Shown here in pieces: positions 17,462-25,959 of a stretch of DNA of 64,000 nt. The DNA comes from Sedimentitalea sp039941015 (lineage in GTDB: Bacteria > Pseudomonadota > Alphaproteobacteria > Rhodobacterales > Rhodobacteraceae): NCBI RefSeq assembly GCF_039941015.1, contig NZ_JBDVFI010000045.1; one strand, written 5' to 3'. The position numbers and the translations under genes are program-made. The stretch's first letter is position 1, and each line of letters starts with the position of its first letter. A model generated the notes under the pieces. It had not been told where the DNA came from, ran no database searches, and worked only from the letters and a program-made list of their open reading frames with translations.

Positions 17462-18781
17462 GTGCGGCGCGCTGCGGTCCTGATGTTGGCCCTGTTACCG
17501 TCGTGGGCGGCAGCGCAGGAGTTTTTCACGCTCAAAGGCCATGGCGGGCCAATCATGGGCATTGCGGCCTCCCCGACAGGCCAGATCGCAACCGCAAGTT
17601 TCGACAACGCCGTAGGTGTGTGGACGGGACAAACGCCACACTGGCTCGAAGGTCACCGCGCTGCCGTCAATACCGTCGCGTTTTGGAACGACGAAACGCT
17701 CGTGTCTGCCGGTGACGATTTTGAGATCCGTGTCTGGGATACCGTCAACGACCAAAGTACGTTGATCGGGCATCACAAGGGCAAGGTTGTCGATCTGGCA
17801 CTTTCGCCCGAAACAGGGCGTGTCGCGTCGGCCAGTTGGGACGGATTCATCGGGTTGTGGTCGTTGAATGCGGATGGAACCAACATCACAGGTCAACCAA
17901 CGTCTTTGCTCAAGGGACACGATCAAGGCGTCAACAAAGTTGCGTTTACAAGAGATGGCACAACTCTTTATTCGGCTTCGATGGACGGCACGATCCGGGT
18001 TTGGGACATTGATCGGATCAAGGAGCGGCAGATCCTCGTCAATCATGGTTTCGGCATAAACGAATTGGTGGTCAACGAAGACGACACCTGGCTTGCCTAT
18101 GGGGCGGTCGACGGTGTCACGCGTATCATTGATCTGGCCACGGGCGCCGAAATGCATGATTTCACACTTGATCGGCGGCCAATTCTGGCTTTGGCGATGT
18201 CGCAACATGGCAACTTCCTCGCGGTAGGCGATGGTGAAGGTTACATCATGGTGATCGACACGCGAAATTGGCGGATCGCCCACGACTTTCGCGCCACATT
18301 GCGCGGCCCGGTCTGGGCGCTGGCCTTTTCACCCGACGGGTCCAACATTCATGCAGGCGGGCTTGACGAGGCGATGTACAGCTGGCCCGTGGCAAGCCTT
18401 GGCAATCATACGCCGATGGAAGGCAGCGAACATAGCTATCTGAAAGACCCCTCCGAGATGAGCAACGGAGAGCGGCAATTCGCCCGCAAATGCTCCATCT
18501 GCCACAGCCTGACCCCCGGCAGCGCCCGGCGCGCGGGGCCGACGCTGCACGGATTGTTTGGCCGGGCGGCCGGAAGCGTCCCGGACTATACATATTCCAA
18601 CCGCCTGAGCGGCTCAGACATCATCTGGAACGCCGACAGCATAAATGCGCTTTTCGATCTTGGTCCCGACCATTACATTCCGGGAAGCAAGATGCCGATG
18701 CAACGGATCACCAGCCCGGATGACCGGGCGGACCTGATCACCTACATGCGCCAAGCCACAGCCGGAGAACCGACCGAATGA
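17462..18781 (+). CDS. WD40 propeller-cytochrome c fusion, exported
   Basis: From the GTG at 17462 the product has 439 residues: a signal peptide (LMLALLPSWAAAQ), about seven WD40 blades (for example HRAAVNTVAFWNDETLVSAG and DGTIRVWDIDR), and a class I cytochrome c domain with CSICH at 344-348 and a likely axial methionine at 411 in SKMPMQ. The combination puts an electron carrier on a protein-docking propeller in the periplasm, directly after the formate dehydrogenase genes, so it may dock FdhABC to a downstream acceptor. A longer frame starting at 17399 inside fdhC would add 21 charged residues before the signal and is less likely; ATG 17483 is an alternative. Its stop overlaps the next start. 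Confidence 0.85.
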   Translation: MRRAAVLMLALLPSWAAAQEFFTLKGHGGPIMGIAASPTGQIATASFDNAVGVWTGQTPHWLEGHRAAVNTVAFWNDETLVSAGDDFEIRVWDTVNDQSTLIGHHKGKVVDLALSPETGRVASASWDGFIGLWSLNADGTNITGQPTSLLKGHDQGVNKVAFTRDGTTLYSASMDGTIRVWDIDRIKERQILVNHGFGINELVVNEDDTWLAYGAVDGVTRIIDLATGAEMHDFTLDRRPILALAMSQHGNFLAVGDGEGYIMVIDTRNWRIAHDFRATLRGPVWALAFSPDGSNIHAGGLDEAMYSWPVASLGNHTPMEGSEHSYLKDPSEMSNGERQFARKCSICHSLTPGSARRAGPTLHGLFGRAAGSVPDYTYSNRLSGSDIIWNADSINALFDLGPDHYIPGSKMPMQRITSPDDRADLITYMRQATAGEPTE

Positions 18782-18909
18782 AAGCCATGCTGAGCGCCTT
18801 TGTCGCCATCGCTCTGATTGCAATTCTGGCCTGGTACGGGCTGGAAAGGGGTGGCTTTTCAGCCGCCCAAAGTGGCAGCGGACCAGACGTCCGGCTGGAC
18901 GGAGGATGA
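18778..18909 (+). CDS. 43-residue single-helix membrane peptide
   Basis: A short open frame starts with ATG overlapping the preceding TGA (ATGA) and ends with TGA overlapping the next ATG (ATGA). The product begins MKAMLSAFVAIALIAILAWY, one clear transmembrane helix, followed by about 23 polar, glycine-rich residues ending VRLDGG. Coupling on both sides, an exact fit between genes and the helix make it a real gene although it is below usual size cut-offs. It may be a small subunit or an anchor of the formate dehydrogenase or the preceding cytochrome. No family was recognised. Confidence 0.75.
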   Translation: MKAMLSAFVAIALIAILAWYGLERGGFSAAQSGSGPDVRLDGG

Positions 18910-19778
18910 GCGACTACCTCACGACACGAGAACTCGCTGATCTTTTGCGCATTGGCGAACGCAAAGTTTATGACCTTGCGGGCAATGGCGAGGTCCCCTG
19001 TGTGCGGGCCGTTGGCAAACTACTGTTTCCCCGCGCTGAAATCACGGCCTGGCTGAATGCCTCGCGCAGCGGGCCGCAAGTTGCCGAACCGCCCCTCCCA
19101 CCGATTATCGCCGGCAGCCACGACCCCCTGCTCGACTGGGCCCTCCGCGAAAGCCGCTCGGAACTCGCCAGCTTTTATGACGGGTCTTATGACGGTCTGC
19201 TGCGCATCGCTGCGCGTTCGGCTCAGGCAGCCGGTCTGCATATCCGCGAAGGAGAGGGGTGGAATTGCAAGGCACTGCGCGAGGCAGTCGGAGAAGCCCC
19301 GGTGGTCCTCGTGGAAATCGCCATGCGGCAGCGCGGCCTGCTGCTGGCACCGGGAACCAACGGCATCGCCGGCTTCGCAGATCTCGCGGGCCGCCGCGTC
19401 GCATTGCGCCAAAGCAGCGCCGCCAGCCAGCACGAGTTCGAAACAAGGCTCACCGCAGCGGAGCTGACCCTGAAGGATATCGCCCCCCTACCCACACGCG
19501 CCCGCACCGAAGAAGAACTCGCGATCACGCTCCATGACGGCAAAGCCGAAGTGGGCTTTGGGCTCGGCGCGCTCGCGGGGCTGTATGGCCTCGACTTCAT
19601 CCCACTCGCAGTCGAACGGTTCGATCTCGCCGTCTGGCGCCGTGCCTGGTTCGAACCACCACTTCAAAAACTCATGCACTTCCTCGCTTCACCCGCCTGC
19701 GCGGCGCGCGCAACCGAACTCCCCGGCTATGATCTAACAGGTCTGGGAACCATTCATCACAATGGCGCCAGCGGATAG
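18906..19778 (+). CDS. Excisionase-type HTH regulator with a periplasmic-binding-protein-like ligand domain
   Basis: Residues 1-55 form a MerR/excisionase-type winged helix (YLTTRELADLLRIGERKVYD, then GEVPCVRAVGKLLFP). From about 75 to the end lies a PBP-like domain of the type seen fused to such helices in molybdate-related regulators (LRIAARSAQAAGLHI, LLLAPGTNGIAGFADLAGRR, DGKAEVGFGLGAL). In this family the binding domain is cytoplasmic and senses a small anion or cofactor; molybdate, tungstate or formate would suit the neighbouring enzyme. The start is coupled to the 43-residue gene, so it is the last gene of the formate dehydrogenase operon and probably autoregulates it. The ligand is inferred, not shown. 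Confidence 0.85.
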   Translation: MSDYLTTRELADLLRIGERKVYDLAGNGEVPCVRAVGKLLFPRAEITAWLNASRSGPQVAEPPLPPIIAGSHDPLLDWALRESRSELASFYDGSYDGLLRIAARSAQAAGLHIREGEGWNCKALREAVGEAPVVLVEIAMRQRGLLLAPGTNGIAGFADLAGRRVALRQSSAASQHEFETRLTAAELTLKDIAPLPTRARTEEELAITLHDGKAEVGFGLGALAGLYGLDFIPLAVERFDLAVWRRAWFEPPLQKLMHFLASPACAARATELPGYDLTGLGTIHHNGASG

Positions 19779-19839
19779 GCTCCGCTACCACGGATCCGCG
19801 TTCCCTCCTCTTCATCTTTGTAAAAATACTCCGGGGTGT

Positions 19840-19860
19840 CTGAGGGGCAGCGCCCCTCAG
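19840..19860. terminator. GC hairpin in a Rhodobacterales-type intergenic element
   Basis: The stem CTGAGGGGC pairs perfectly with GCCCCTCAG around an AGC loop. Upstream is CTTTGTAAAAATACTCCGGGG, a context I recognise as frequent between genes in Roseobacter-group genomes. It separates two convergent genes and can serve both as a bidirectional terminator, although no long T run follows on either strand. Confidence 0.6.
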
Positions 19861-19875
19861 CCTTGCTCATTCCAC

Positions 19876-20457
19876 CTAGTATGGATTCTTCGGTGAACGG
19901 TCCGATGACAGACTGTCTTGCCGAGCCAGAACCAGATCTTCGATGGCATCCGCCAGGTGAATACGATCGATATGGGGATCTCCTCGCTCCACACGATGCC
20001 GATGCGCCCGGATCATGACGTCCGCATGGCTGCATCCAGAGGGTGGCTCGAACCGGTAACTTGCCAGTTCGATCAACAACCCAAGCGGATCCTTGAAATA
20101 GATCGAATCCATAAACCCGCGATCCTTTGGACCAAAATGCTTGATGCCGCGTTCGTCCAGCCGCTCGACCGCCTGCCAGAACGTTGCCTGGCTGACCGAA
20201 AACGCCAGGTGATGGACACAGCCTGGCTCCGTAGGGGTACGGTTCGGCGTGCCACTGCGATTTTCGTTGGTGAACACCGTGATCAGACGCCCATCGCCCG
20301 GATCAAAGTACACATGTCCTTCGTCCGGATTATCAAGATTTGGCTGATCAAACACAAAAGGCATTCCCAGAACGCCCTCCCAGAAATCAATGGTGGTCTG
20401 GCGATCTGCGCCCGTCAGGGTGATGTGATGCACCCCTTGGACCTGCAATTTACGCAT
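19876..20457 (-). CDS. VOC-superfamily (glyoxalase/ring-cleaving dioxygenase-like) protein
   Basis: The 193-residue protein has the paired beta-alpha-beta modules of the vicinal oxygen chelate superfamily. Likely metal ligands are the histidine in VHHITLTGAD near residue 11, the one in CVHHLAFSV near 85, and the glutamate in LLIELASYRF near 133. The spacing resembles ring-cleaving dioxygenases or glyoxalases with bound Fe or Mn; the substrate is not evident. I start at ATG 20457, eight bases after GGGGAGG; the longer frame to 20490 covers that site. The extra C-terminal 60 residues look less conserved. The gene stands alone between convergent and divergent neighbours. Confidence 0.8.
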   Translation of the reverse strand: MRKLQVQGVHHITLTGADRQTTIDFWEGVLGMPFVFDQPNLDNPDEGHVYFDPGDGRLITVFTNENRSGTPNRTPTEPGCVHHLAFSVSQATFWQAVERLDERGIKHFGPKDRGFMDSIYFKDPLGLLIELASYRFEPPSGCSHADVMIRAHRHRVERGDPHIDRIHLADAIEDLVLARQDSLSSDRSPKNPY

Positions 20458-20602
20458 GTGTAATCCTCCCCTTTCGCAGCAATCTGCCACGCGGCTTCCC
20501 GCCTGTCACGTTCTCTGAATTCGGCAGACCATCGCCGAGCAGATTGCCCGGACGCGACATGGCCGATGATCGTACCTATCTCTATAGAAAGGAGAACGAA
20601 CC

Positions 20603-20950
20603 ATGCGACTGACTTACCTGATCCCGGCATTGGGCTTTTGCGTGGCCATGCTGGCTTCGGCATTTGCCGTCGACGCGAAAGACAAGGTGAACCACGCAGG
20701 TAACTGTCCTCCGGGTTTGGCCAAAAAACCTCCAGCCTGCGTTCCGCCGGGACAGGCCAAGAAGATCTATCCGCAATATCGGATCGGCGACCGAGTAACC
20801 GGCGACTATGTGATCGTCGATGGGCCAGGGCGCTACGGACTAGACCCCAACCAGACCTACTTTCGGGTGGGCGACAACATCTTTCGGGTAGACCGCCAAA
20901 CCCGCGAAGTGCTCGACTTCATCGGGGCTGCTTCTGCGTTGCTGAACTGA
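20603..20950 (+). CDS. Small exported protein, RcnB-like
   Basis: The 115-residue product has a Sec signal peptide (LIPALGFCVAMLASAFAVDA), then a Cys/Pro/Lys-rich segment NCPPGLAKKPPACVPPGQAK, and a beta-rich C-terminal part (YRIGDRVTGDYVIVDGPGRY). This is the layout of RcnB-type periplasmic proteins. A good AAAGGAG precedes the ATG. In databases relatives are sometimes mislabelled as excinuclease because they lie tail-to-tail with uvrA, as here; nothing in the sequence supports a repair role. The two cysteines could form a disulfide. Function unknown. Confidence 0.7.
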   Translation: MRLTYLIPALGFCVAMLASAFAVDAKDKVNHAGNCPPGLAKKPPACVPPGQAKKIYPQYRIGDRVTGDYVIVDGPGRYGLDPNQTYFRVGDNIFRVDRQTREVLDFIGAASALLN

Positions 20951-20962
20951 TCTGGCGCAGAG

Positions 20963-23848
20963 CTACTCTGCCGCCAACCGTTCACCCGACAGCATCTGTT
21001 TAAGGTAACGCCCGGTGTGGCTTCGTTCTTCTTCGGCAACTTTTTCCGGCGTGCCGGTGGCAACAATTTCGCCGCCGCCATCGCCGCCTTCGGGGCCAAT
21101 GTCGATAAGCCAGTCGGCTGTCTTGATCACATCCAGATTGTGTTCGATCACCACAACAGAATTGCCCTGTTCGACCAATTCATGCAGCACTTCCAACAGC
21201 TTGCGCACGTCTTCAAAATGCAGCCCGGTGGTCGGCTCATCCAGAATATAGAGCGTCCGCCCGGTCGATCGCTTGGCCAGTTCCTTTGACAGCTTCACCC
21301 GCTGCGCCTCGCCACCCGACAGGGTGGTCGCCTGTTGACCGACCTTGATATAACCCAGCCCGACCCGCATCAGCGCGTCCATCTTTTCGCGGATAGACGG
21401 CACCGCCTTAAAGAACTCCTGCGCATCCTCGACCGTCATGTCGAGCACATCCGCAATGCTCTTGCCCTTGAAACGGATTTCGAGCGTTTCCCGATTGTAC
21501 CGCGCCCCATTACAGGTCTCGCAGGTGACATAGACATCTGGCAGGAAGTGCATTTCGATCTTTATCAGCCCATCGCCCTGACAGGCCTCGCAGCGCCCCC
21601 CCTTGACGTTGAAGGAAAACCGCCCCGGCTTGTAGCCGCGCGCCTTGGCCTCGGGCAGCCCGGCAAACCAGTCACGTATTGGGGTAAAGGCGCCCGTGTA
21701 GGTCGCCGGGTTGGATCGCGGCGTACGCCCGATGGGGCGCTGGTCGATGTCGATCACCTTGTCCAGATGCTCCAACCCCTTGATGGTTTCACAGGGCGCA
21801 GGTGTCTGGCGCGCACCATTCAGCCGCATTGACGCGGTTTTGAACAGGGTCTCGATGGTCAGCGTGGATTTTCCTCCGCCCGACACACCGGTCACACAAA
21901 CGAATTTGCCCAGCGGAAAATCAGCAGTCACGGATTTCAGGTTGTTGCCCGTCGCCTTGACCACCTTAATCGATTTGCTCTTGCCCTTGCGCCGTTTGGC
22001 GGGGATCGGGATAGACCGGGTGCCGGACAGGTATTGTCCGGTGATGCTAGCCGGGTCTGCGGCAATCTCGGCCGGCAGGCCTTTGGCGACGACCTGCCCA
22101 CCGTGTATTCCTGCGCCCGGACCGATATCAAAGACATAATCCGCCTCGCGGATCGCCTCCTCGTCATGCTCGACGACGATCACGGTGTTGCCCTGATCGC
22201 GCAGGTTCTTGAGCGTATCAAGCAGCCTGTCATTGTCACGTTGATGCAGCCCAATGCTGGGCTCATCCAACACATAGAGCACCCCGGTAAGGCCCGAGCC
22301 GATCTGGCTGGCAAGACGGATACGCTGGCTTTCTCCGCCACTAAGCGTGCCGCTTGCGCGGGACAGTGTGAGGTATTCCAGACCGACATTGTTCAGGAAC
22401 CCCAACCGCTCGCGGATTTCCTTGAGGATCGCGCGGGCAATCTCGTTCTTTTGGTTGCTCAGGTAGTCCGGAACATTCTGGCACCAGGCATAGGCCTCGC
22501 GAATGCTCATCTGCACCACCTGCCCCACATGCAGCAGATCGCCCGGTTTGCCCTTGGCAGGGCCAATTTTGACCGCCAACGCCTCTTCGCGCAGCCGATA
22601 GCCATCGCAGAACCCGCACGGGCGGTTGTTCTGATAGCGCTCGAATTCTTCGCGAATCCAATTGCTGTCAGTCTCGCGATAGCGCCGCTCCATGTTCGGG
22701 ATCACACCCTCAAACACCCGCGTCACCTGATAAACACGCCCGCCCTCGTCATATCGAAACGGGATTTCTTCGTCGCCTGACCCATAAAGGAACACCTGCT
22801 GCACATGCTTTGGCAGGTCTTTCCATTTGGTATTGCGGTCAAATTCGTAGTGTTTGGCAATCGCTTCGATGGTTTGCAGGAAATACGGGCTCTTGCCCTT
22901 GCGCCAAGGTGCCAGCGCGCCGTCATAGATTTTCAGGTTTTGATCCGGCACCACAAGACGTTCATCGAAAAACAGTTCCTTGCCCAGCCCGTCACATTCC
23001 GGACAGGCCCCAAAAGGCGCGTTGAACGAAAACAGCCGGGGTTCGATTTCAGGAATCGTAAAACCGCTAACTGGACAGGCAAATTTCTCGCTGAAGGTGA
23101 TGCGTTCCCCTTCGCCATCACGCGGTGCGGTTTCCAGAATGGCAATGCCATCGGCCAGATCAAGTGCTGTGCGCAGGCTGTCGGCAAGGCGGGTTTCAAG
23201 CCCCTCGCGCACAACCAACCGGTCTACCACAACGTCGATATCGTGGCGGTACTTCTTGTCCAGCGTCGGCGGCTCATCCAATTCATAGAATTCGCCGTCG
23301 ACCTTGACCCGCTGGAAACCCTGCTTGCGCAGTTCGATGAACTCCTTGCGGTACTCCCCCTTGCGGTCGCGCACGATCGGCGCGAGCAGATAACCACGAG
23401 AGCCTTCTTCCATCGCCATGATGCGGTCGACCATATCCTGCACCTGCTGTGCCTCGATCGGCTGGCCGGTTGCCGGCGAATAGGGCGTACCGGCACGAGC
23501 AAAGAGCAACCGCATATAATCGTATATCTCGGTCACTGTCCCAACGGTCGAGCGTGGGTTCTTGGAGGTGGTCTTTTGCTCGATGGAGATAGCTGGGGAC
23601 AGACCGCTGATATGATCAACATCCGGTTTTTCCATCATATCCAGAAACTGACGGGCATAAGCCGACAGGCTTTCGACATAGCGGCGCTGACCTTCGGCAT
23701 AGATCGTATCAAAGGCGAGGCTGGATTTCCCCGAGCCTGACAGGCCGGTAATCACCACAAACTGATCACGCGGAATGTCCACGTCGATGCTCTTGAGGTT
23801 ATGTTCGCGCGCGCCGCGTACTTCAATATTCTTCAGTTCAGCCATCAT
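20963..23848 (-). CDS. uvrA: UvrABC excinuclease subunit A
   Basis: The 961-residue protein is full length for UvrA, the damage-recognition ATPase of nucleotide excision repair. Walker A motifs are GLSGSGKSSLAF near residue 36 and GVSGGGKSTL near 660; LSGGE signatures precede both Walker B segments (LYVLDEPSIGLH and LYILDEPTTGLH). The C-terminal zinc module is CEACQGDG with CETCNGAR. The first zinc module reads CPVSG with GACPECDG, so one of its four cysteines is a serine; I recall this as common in alphaproteobacteria. Two adjacent ATGs (23848, 23845) are possible starts. A LexA box lies about 60 bases upstream, so SOS induction is expected. Confidence 0.98.
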   Translation of the reverse strand: MMAELKNIEVRGAREHNLKSIDVDIPRDQFVVITGLSGSGKSSLAFDTIYAEGQRRYVESLSAYARQFLDMMEKPDVDHISGLSPAISIEQKTTSKNPRSTVGTVTEIYDYMRLLFARAGTPYSPATGQPIEAQQVQDMVDRIMAMEEGSRGYLLAPIVRDRKGEYRKEFIELRKQGFQRVKVDGEFYELDEPPTLDKKYRHDIDVVVDRLVVREGLETRLADSLRTALDLADGIAILETAPRDGEGERITFSEKFACPVSGFTIPEIEPRLFSFNAPFGACPECDGLGKELFFDERLVVPDQNLKIYDGALAPWRKGKSPYFLQTIEAIAKHYEFDRNTKWKDLPKHVQQVFLYGSGDEEIPFRYDEGGRVYQVTRVFEGVIPNMERRYRETDSNWIREEFERYQNNRPCGFCDGYRLREEALAVKIGPAKGKPGDLLHVGQVVQMSIREAYAWCQNVPDYLSNQKNEIARAILKEIRERLGFLNNVGLEYLTLSRASGTLSGGESQRIRLASQIGSGLTGVLYVLDEPSIGLHQRDNDRLLDTLKNLRDQGNTVIVVEHDEEAIREADYVFDIGPGAGIHGGQVVAKGLPAEIAADPASITGQYLSGTRSIPIPAKRRKGKSKSIKVVKATGNNLKSVTADFPLGKFVCVTGVSGGGKSTLTIETLFKTASMRLNGARQTPAPCETIKGLEHLDKVIDIDQRPIGRTPRSNPATYTGAFTPIRDWFAGLPEAKARGYKPGRFSFNVKGGRCEACQGDGLIKIEMHFLPDVYVTCETCNGARYNRETLEIRFKGKSIADVLDMTVEDAQEFFKAVPSIREKMDALMRVGLGYIKVGQQATTLSGGEAQRVKLSKELAKRSTGRTLYILDEPTTGLHFEDVRKLLEVLHELVEQGNSVVVIEHNLDVIKTADWLIDIGPEGGDGGGEIVATGTPEKVAEEERSHTGRYLKQMLSGERLAAE

Positions 23849-23907
23849 GCCCTCGATTCACGGTTAACACATAGTGACCTCGGACCGAGTCTCCAACAGA
23901 AAAAGAA

Positions 23908-23922
23908 GAACATTACAAGAAC
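23908..23922. promoter_or_regulatory. Probable LexA (SOS) box upstream of uvrA
   Basis: The sequence GAACATTACAAGAAC fits GAAC-N7-GAAC exactly, the direct-repeat operator of alphaproteobacterial LexA (GTTC-N7-GTTC on the other strand). It sits 60 bases before the uvrA start in the intergenic region, where a repressor could block the leftward promoter. The DUF2461 remnant starts on the other side, 104 bases away. Confidence 0.75.
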
Positions 23923-24025
23923 ATATTGCGGCACGATCCAGAAAGATTGTCGCGGCGGGGCCTGCAGTGACGGCACAGCGGCCGATGCCGGTGGATCGGT
24001 GCGAACAACCCGCTAGGATCACATC

Positions 24026-24466
24026 ATGGATTCTTTTGCCCGCCTCATTCCGGACGCCCGTGCCTTTCTCGGCGAACTTGCTGCAAACAACAACCGCGCG
24101 TGGTTCACCGCGCACAAGAACCGGTATGACTCCGAACTAAAAACCCCGGCCACGTTGCTTGTCGATCAAATTGCCCATGATATCGGACGCGATATGGGAC
24201 TGACCCTGACCCCAAAGCTGTTTCGTCCGCATCGCGACGTGCGGTTTTCCAACGACAAGACGCCTCACCATACGCACCTGCACATGCTCTGGAGCCTTGA
24301 TTTGCAGGGCTAGCAATAGCCGGGCTTATTCTTTGGTATCGCGCACGATTACGTCACGGTTGGCGGTGGCAAAATAGGCTTTGACAAACCCGGTCCTGGT
24401 GACTGGCGGCAATCGGTCGATGGCCCCTTTGGCGAGGAGTTTCAGGGGCTCCGCCCTATTTTGTGA
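24026..24466 (+). pseudogene. DUF2461 (TIGR02453-type) gene, interrupted
   Basis: The frame starting at ATG 24026 encodes a typical DUF2461 N-terminus (AFLGELAANNNRAWFTAHKN, then FRPHRDVRFSNDKTPHHTHL). It is interrupted by two TAG codons at 24311-24313 and 24317-24319 in the same frame, after which the family sequence resumes as FFGIAHDYVTVGGGKIGFDK and DWRQSVDGPFGEEFQGL, before a TGA at 24464-24466. The usual C-terminal 60 residues are missing. So the gene is decayed by nonsense mutations and a 3' loss rather than by a simple frameshift. A sequencing error cannot be excluded for one stop but is unlikely for two. Confidence 0.85.
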
Positions 24467-24563
24467 CCGTCGCAGATTTTGACAGGCCCTATGCGGCGCG
24501 ACTAGGCTCTACCGGTGCGAATGTACCAACGCCGCTCCCTCTGAAAGCGAAAGGGTTTCTTTG

Positions 24564-25739
24564 ATGCCTTCACTCTATCTGGTCGCGAACGAAGTCTTTT
24601 TCACATCCTATGGTCATATCCAGTTTGTCTATGACGCCGATGACGTTTTCGACAACGGTGACGAGAAGGAAATCGAGGTTCAACCCACCTCGCTTGGCTT
24701 TGGCGACTGGGATGTCAGCCCGGTGCAGGATCTGGATATTCCGTTCGGAGTGGATGATCTCGCCGTCCGGCTGGATCTGCCCGCCGGGCGCGACGCCGCC
24801 GATCTGTGGGATCTACTGGTGAACGTGCGCGATTTCTTTGCCGGAATCACCGTAGATTACCGTCTTGGCATCACCGGATCGCTGGAAGGGCAGAACAGCA
24901 ACACCTATATCACCACCCTGGGGCATATTGTCGGGATCGACATCGCCCCGGCGATCGCAACGTTCCTTGCCTCGTCCGATTTCGGCTCGTTTCCCGGTAT
25001 CGCCCGCAATGTGCTTTTCGACCACGTTGCACCTGACGACTCGCAGCTACCCTCGATTGCCCTCACCGTGGCGGGATCAGACGGCATTGATGTCATCGCC
25101 GGTGGCAACGGGGCAGATACGCTCAGCGGTGAACTGGGCAAAGACACGCTCTATGGCTTTGGCGGAAATGATCTCTTGAGCGGTGGAAACGGGCGCGATT
25201 TCATCTTTGGCGGCGACGGCGACGACACTGTGAACGGCAATAGCGGCCGGGACAGGATCGAAGGCGAAGATGGTGACGACATCCTGTTTGGGCAGGGGCA
25301 GGACGACCGGCTGATTGGCGGCGCAGGCCACGACACGATGCGAGGCGGCAGCGGGTCTGACAGGCTGATCGGCAGCGGCGGCAGGGATATACTCTGGGGA
25401 GGCCAAGATGATGACTACCTTCAAGGCGGCGGCGGGCAGGACGAGTTATCCGGTCAGGGCGGCAATGATCTGCTGGAGGGAATGAAAGGCAACGATAGGA
25501 TCAGCGGCGGCAGCGGTGCCGATGTCTTTCTGTTTGACGGCTTGACGAACGAAGGACGCGACGAGATCACAGATTTTCTGATCGGCACCGATACTCTGCG
25601 CATCGAAGGATTGGACTTTGCGGATATCATCATCGATGGCGATACCACCGCCGTCATCTCGCTGAACGGCATGACCGAGATTTCGCTAAGCGGAGTGGCC
25701 GCTAATGGCATTGGTGTAAGCGATTTTGATTTCGTCTGA
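24564..25739 (+). CDS. RTX (haemolysin-type calcium-binding repeat) protein
   Basis: The 391-residue acidic protein has an N-terminal domain of about 175 residues without a recognised fold, then roughly fourteen GGxGxDxLx nonapeptides between about residues 175 and 325 (for example GGNGADTLSGELGKDTLYGF), and a C-terminal module FDGLTNEGRDEITDFLIGTD ending in hydrophobic DFDFV. This is the usual architecture of proteins secreted by type I systems through a C-terminal signal and folded by calcium outside the cell. No type I exporter gene is in the window. The start is ATG 24564, after AAAGGG; a TTG at 24561 is also open. The C-terminal repeats give no enzyme class. Confidence 0.9.
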   Translation: MPSLYLVANEVFFTSYGHIQFVYDADDVFDNGDEKEIEVQPTSLGFGDWDVSPVQDLDIPFGVDDLAVRLDLPAGRDAADLWDLLVNVRDFFAGITVDYRLGITGSLEGQNSNTYITTLGHIVGIDIAPAIATFLASSDFGSFPGIARNVLFDHVAPDDSQLPSIALTVAGSDGIDVIAGGNGADTLSGELGKDTLYGFGGNDLLSGGNGRDFIFGGDGDDTVNGNSGRDRIEGEDGDDILFGQGQDDRLIGGAGHDTMRGGSGSDRLIGSGGRDILWGGQDDDYLQGGGGQDELSGQGGNDLLEGMKGNDRISGGSGADVFLFDGLTNEGRDEITDFLIGTDTLRIEGLDFADIIIDGDTTAVISLNGMTEISLSGVAANGIGVSDFDFV

Positions 25740-25959
25740 GCGGTTCCACCCACCCGTTCCCGTGTAATTGCAGAACGACCCAACTGACCCAGCAGGCCCA
25801 AGCGACCCTTTATCCACTCTTTGGCTTGCGACCTGCCTTGGCGCCCACTCGCGTGAAACGCGAGCGTATACCTGAAGCCCGTTTTTTGATACAATGCCTG
25901 ATAATTTCAGACCATCTGCCAAATATTATGGCCCATTCGACAATTTGATGGAGGCGCGT

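Noticed and set aside
20603..20950. Labelling the small exported protein as an excinuclease subunit
   Set aside because: It has a signal peptide and no repair motif; only its position next to uvrA suggests such a label.
25081..25530. RTX repeats as a tandem DNA repeat or CRISPR-like array
   Set aside because: The periodicity is at protein level (nine residues); the DNA copies differ and there are no spacers.
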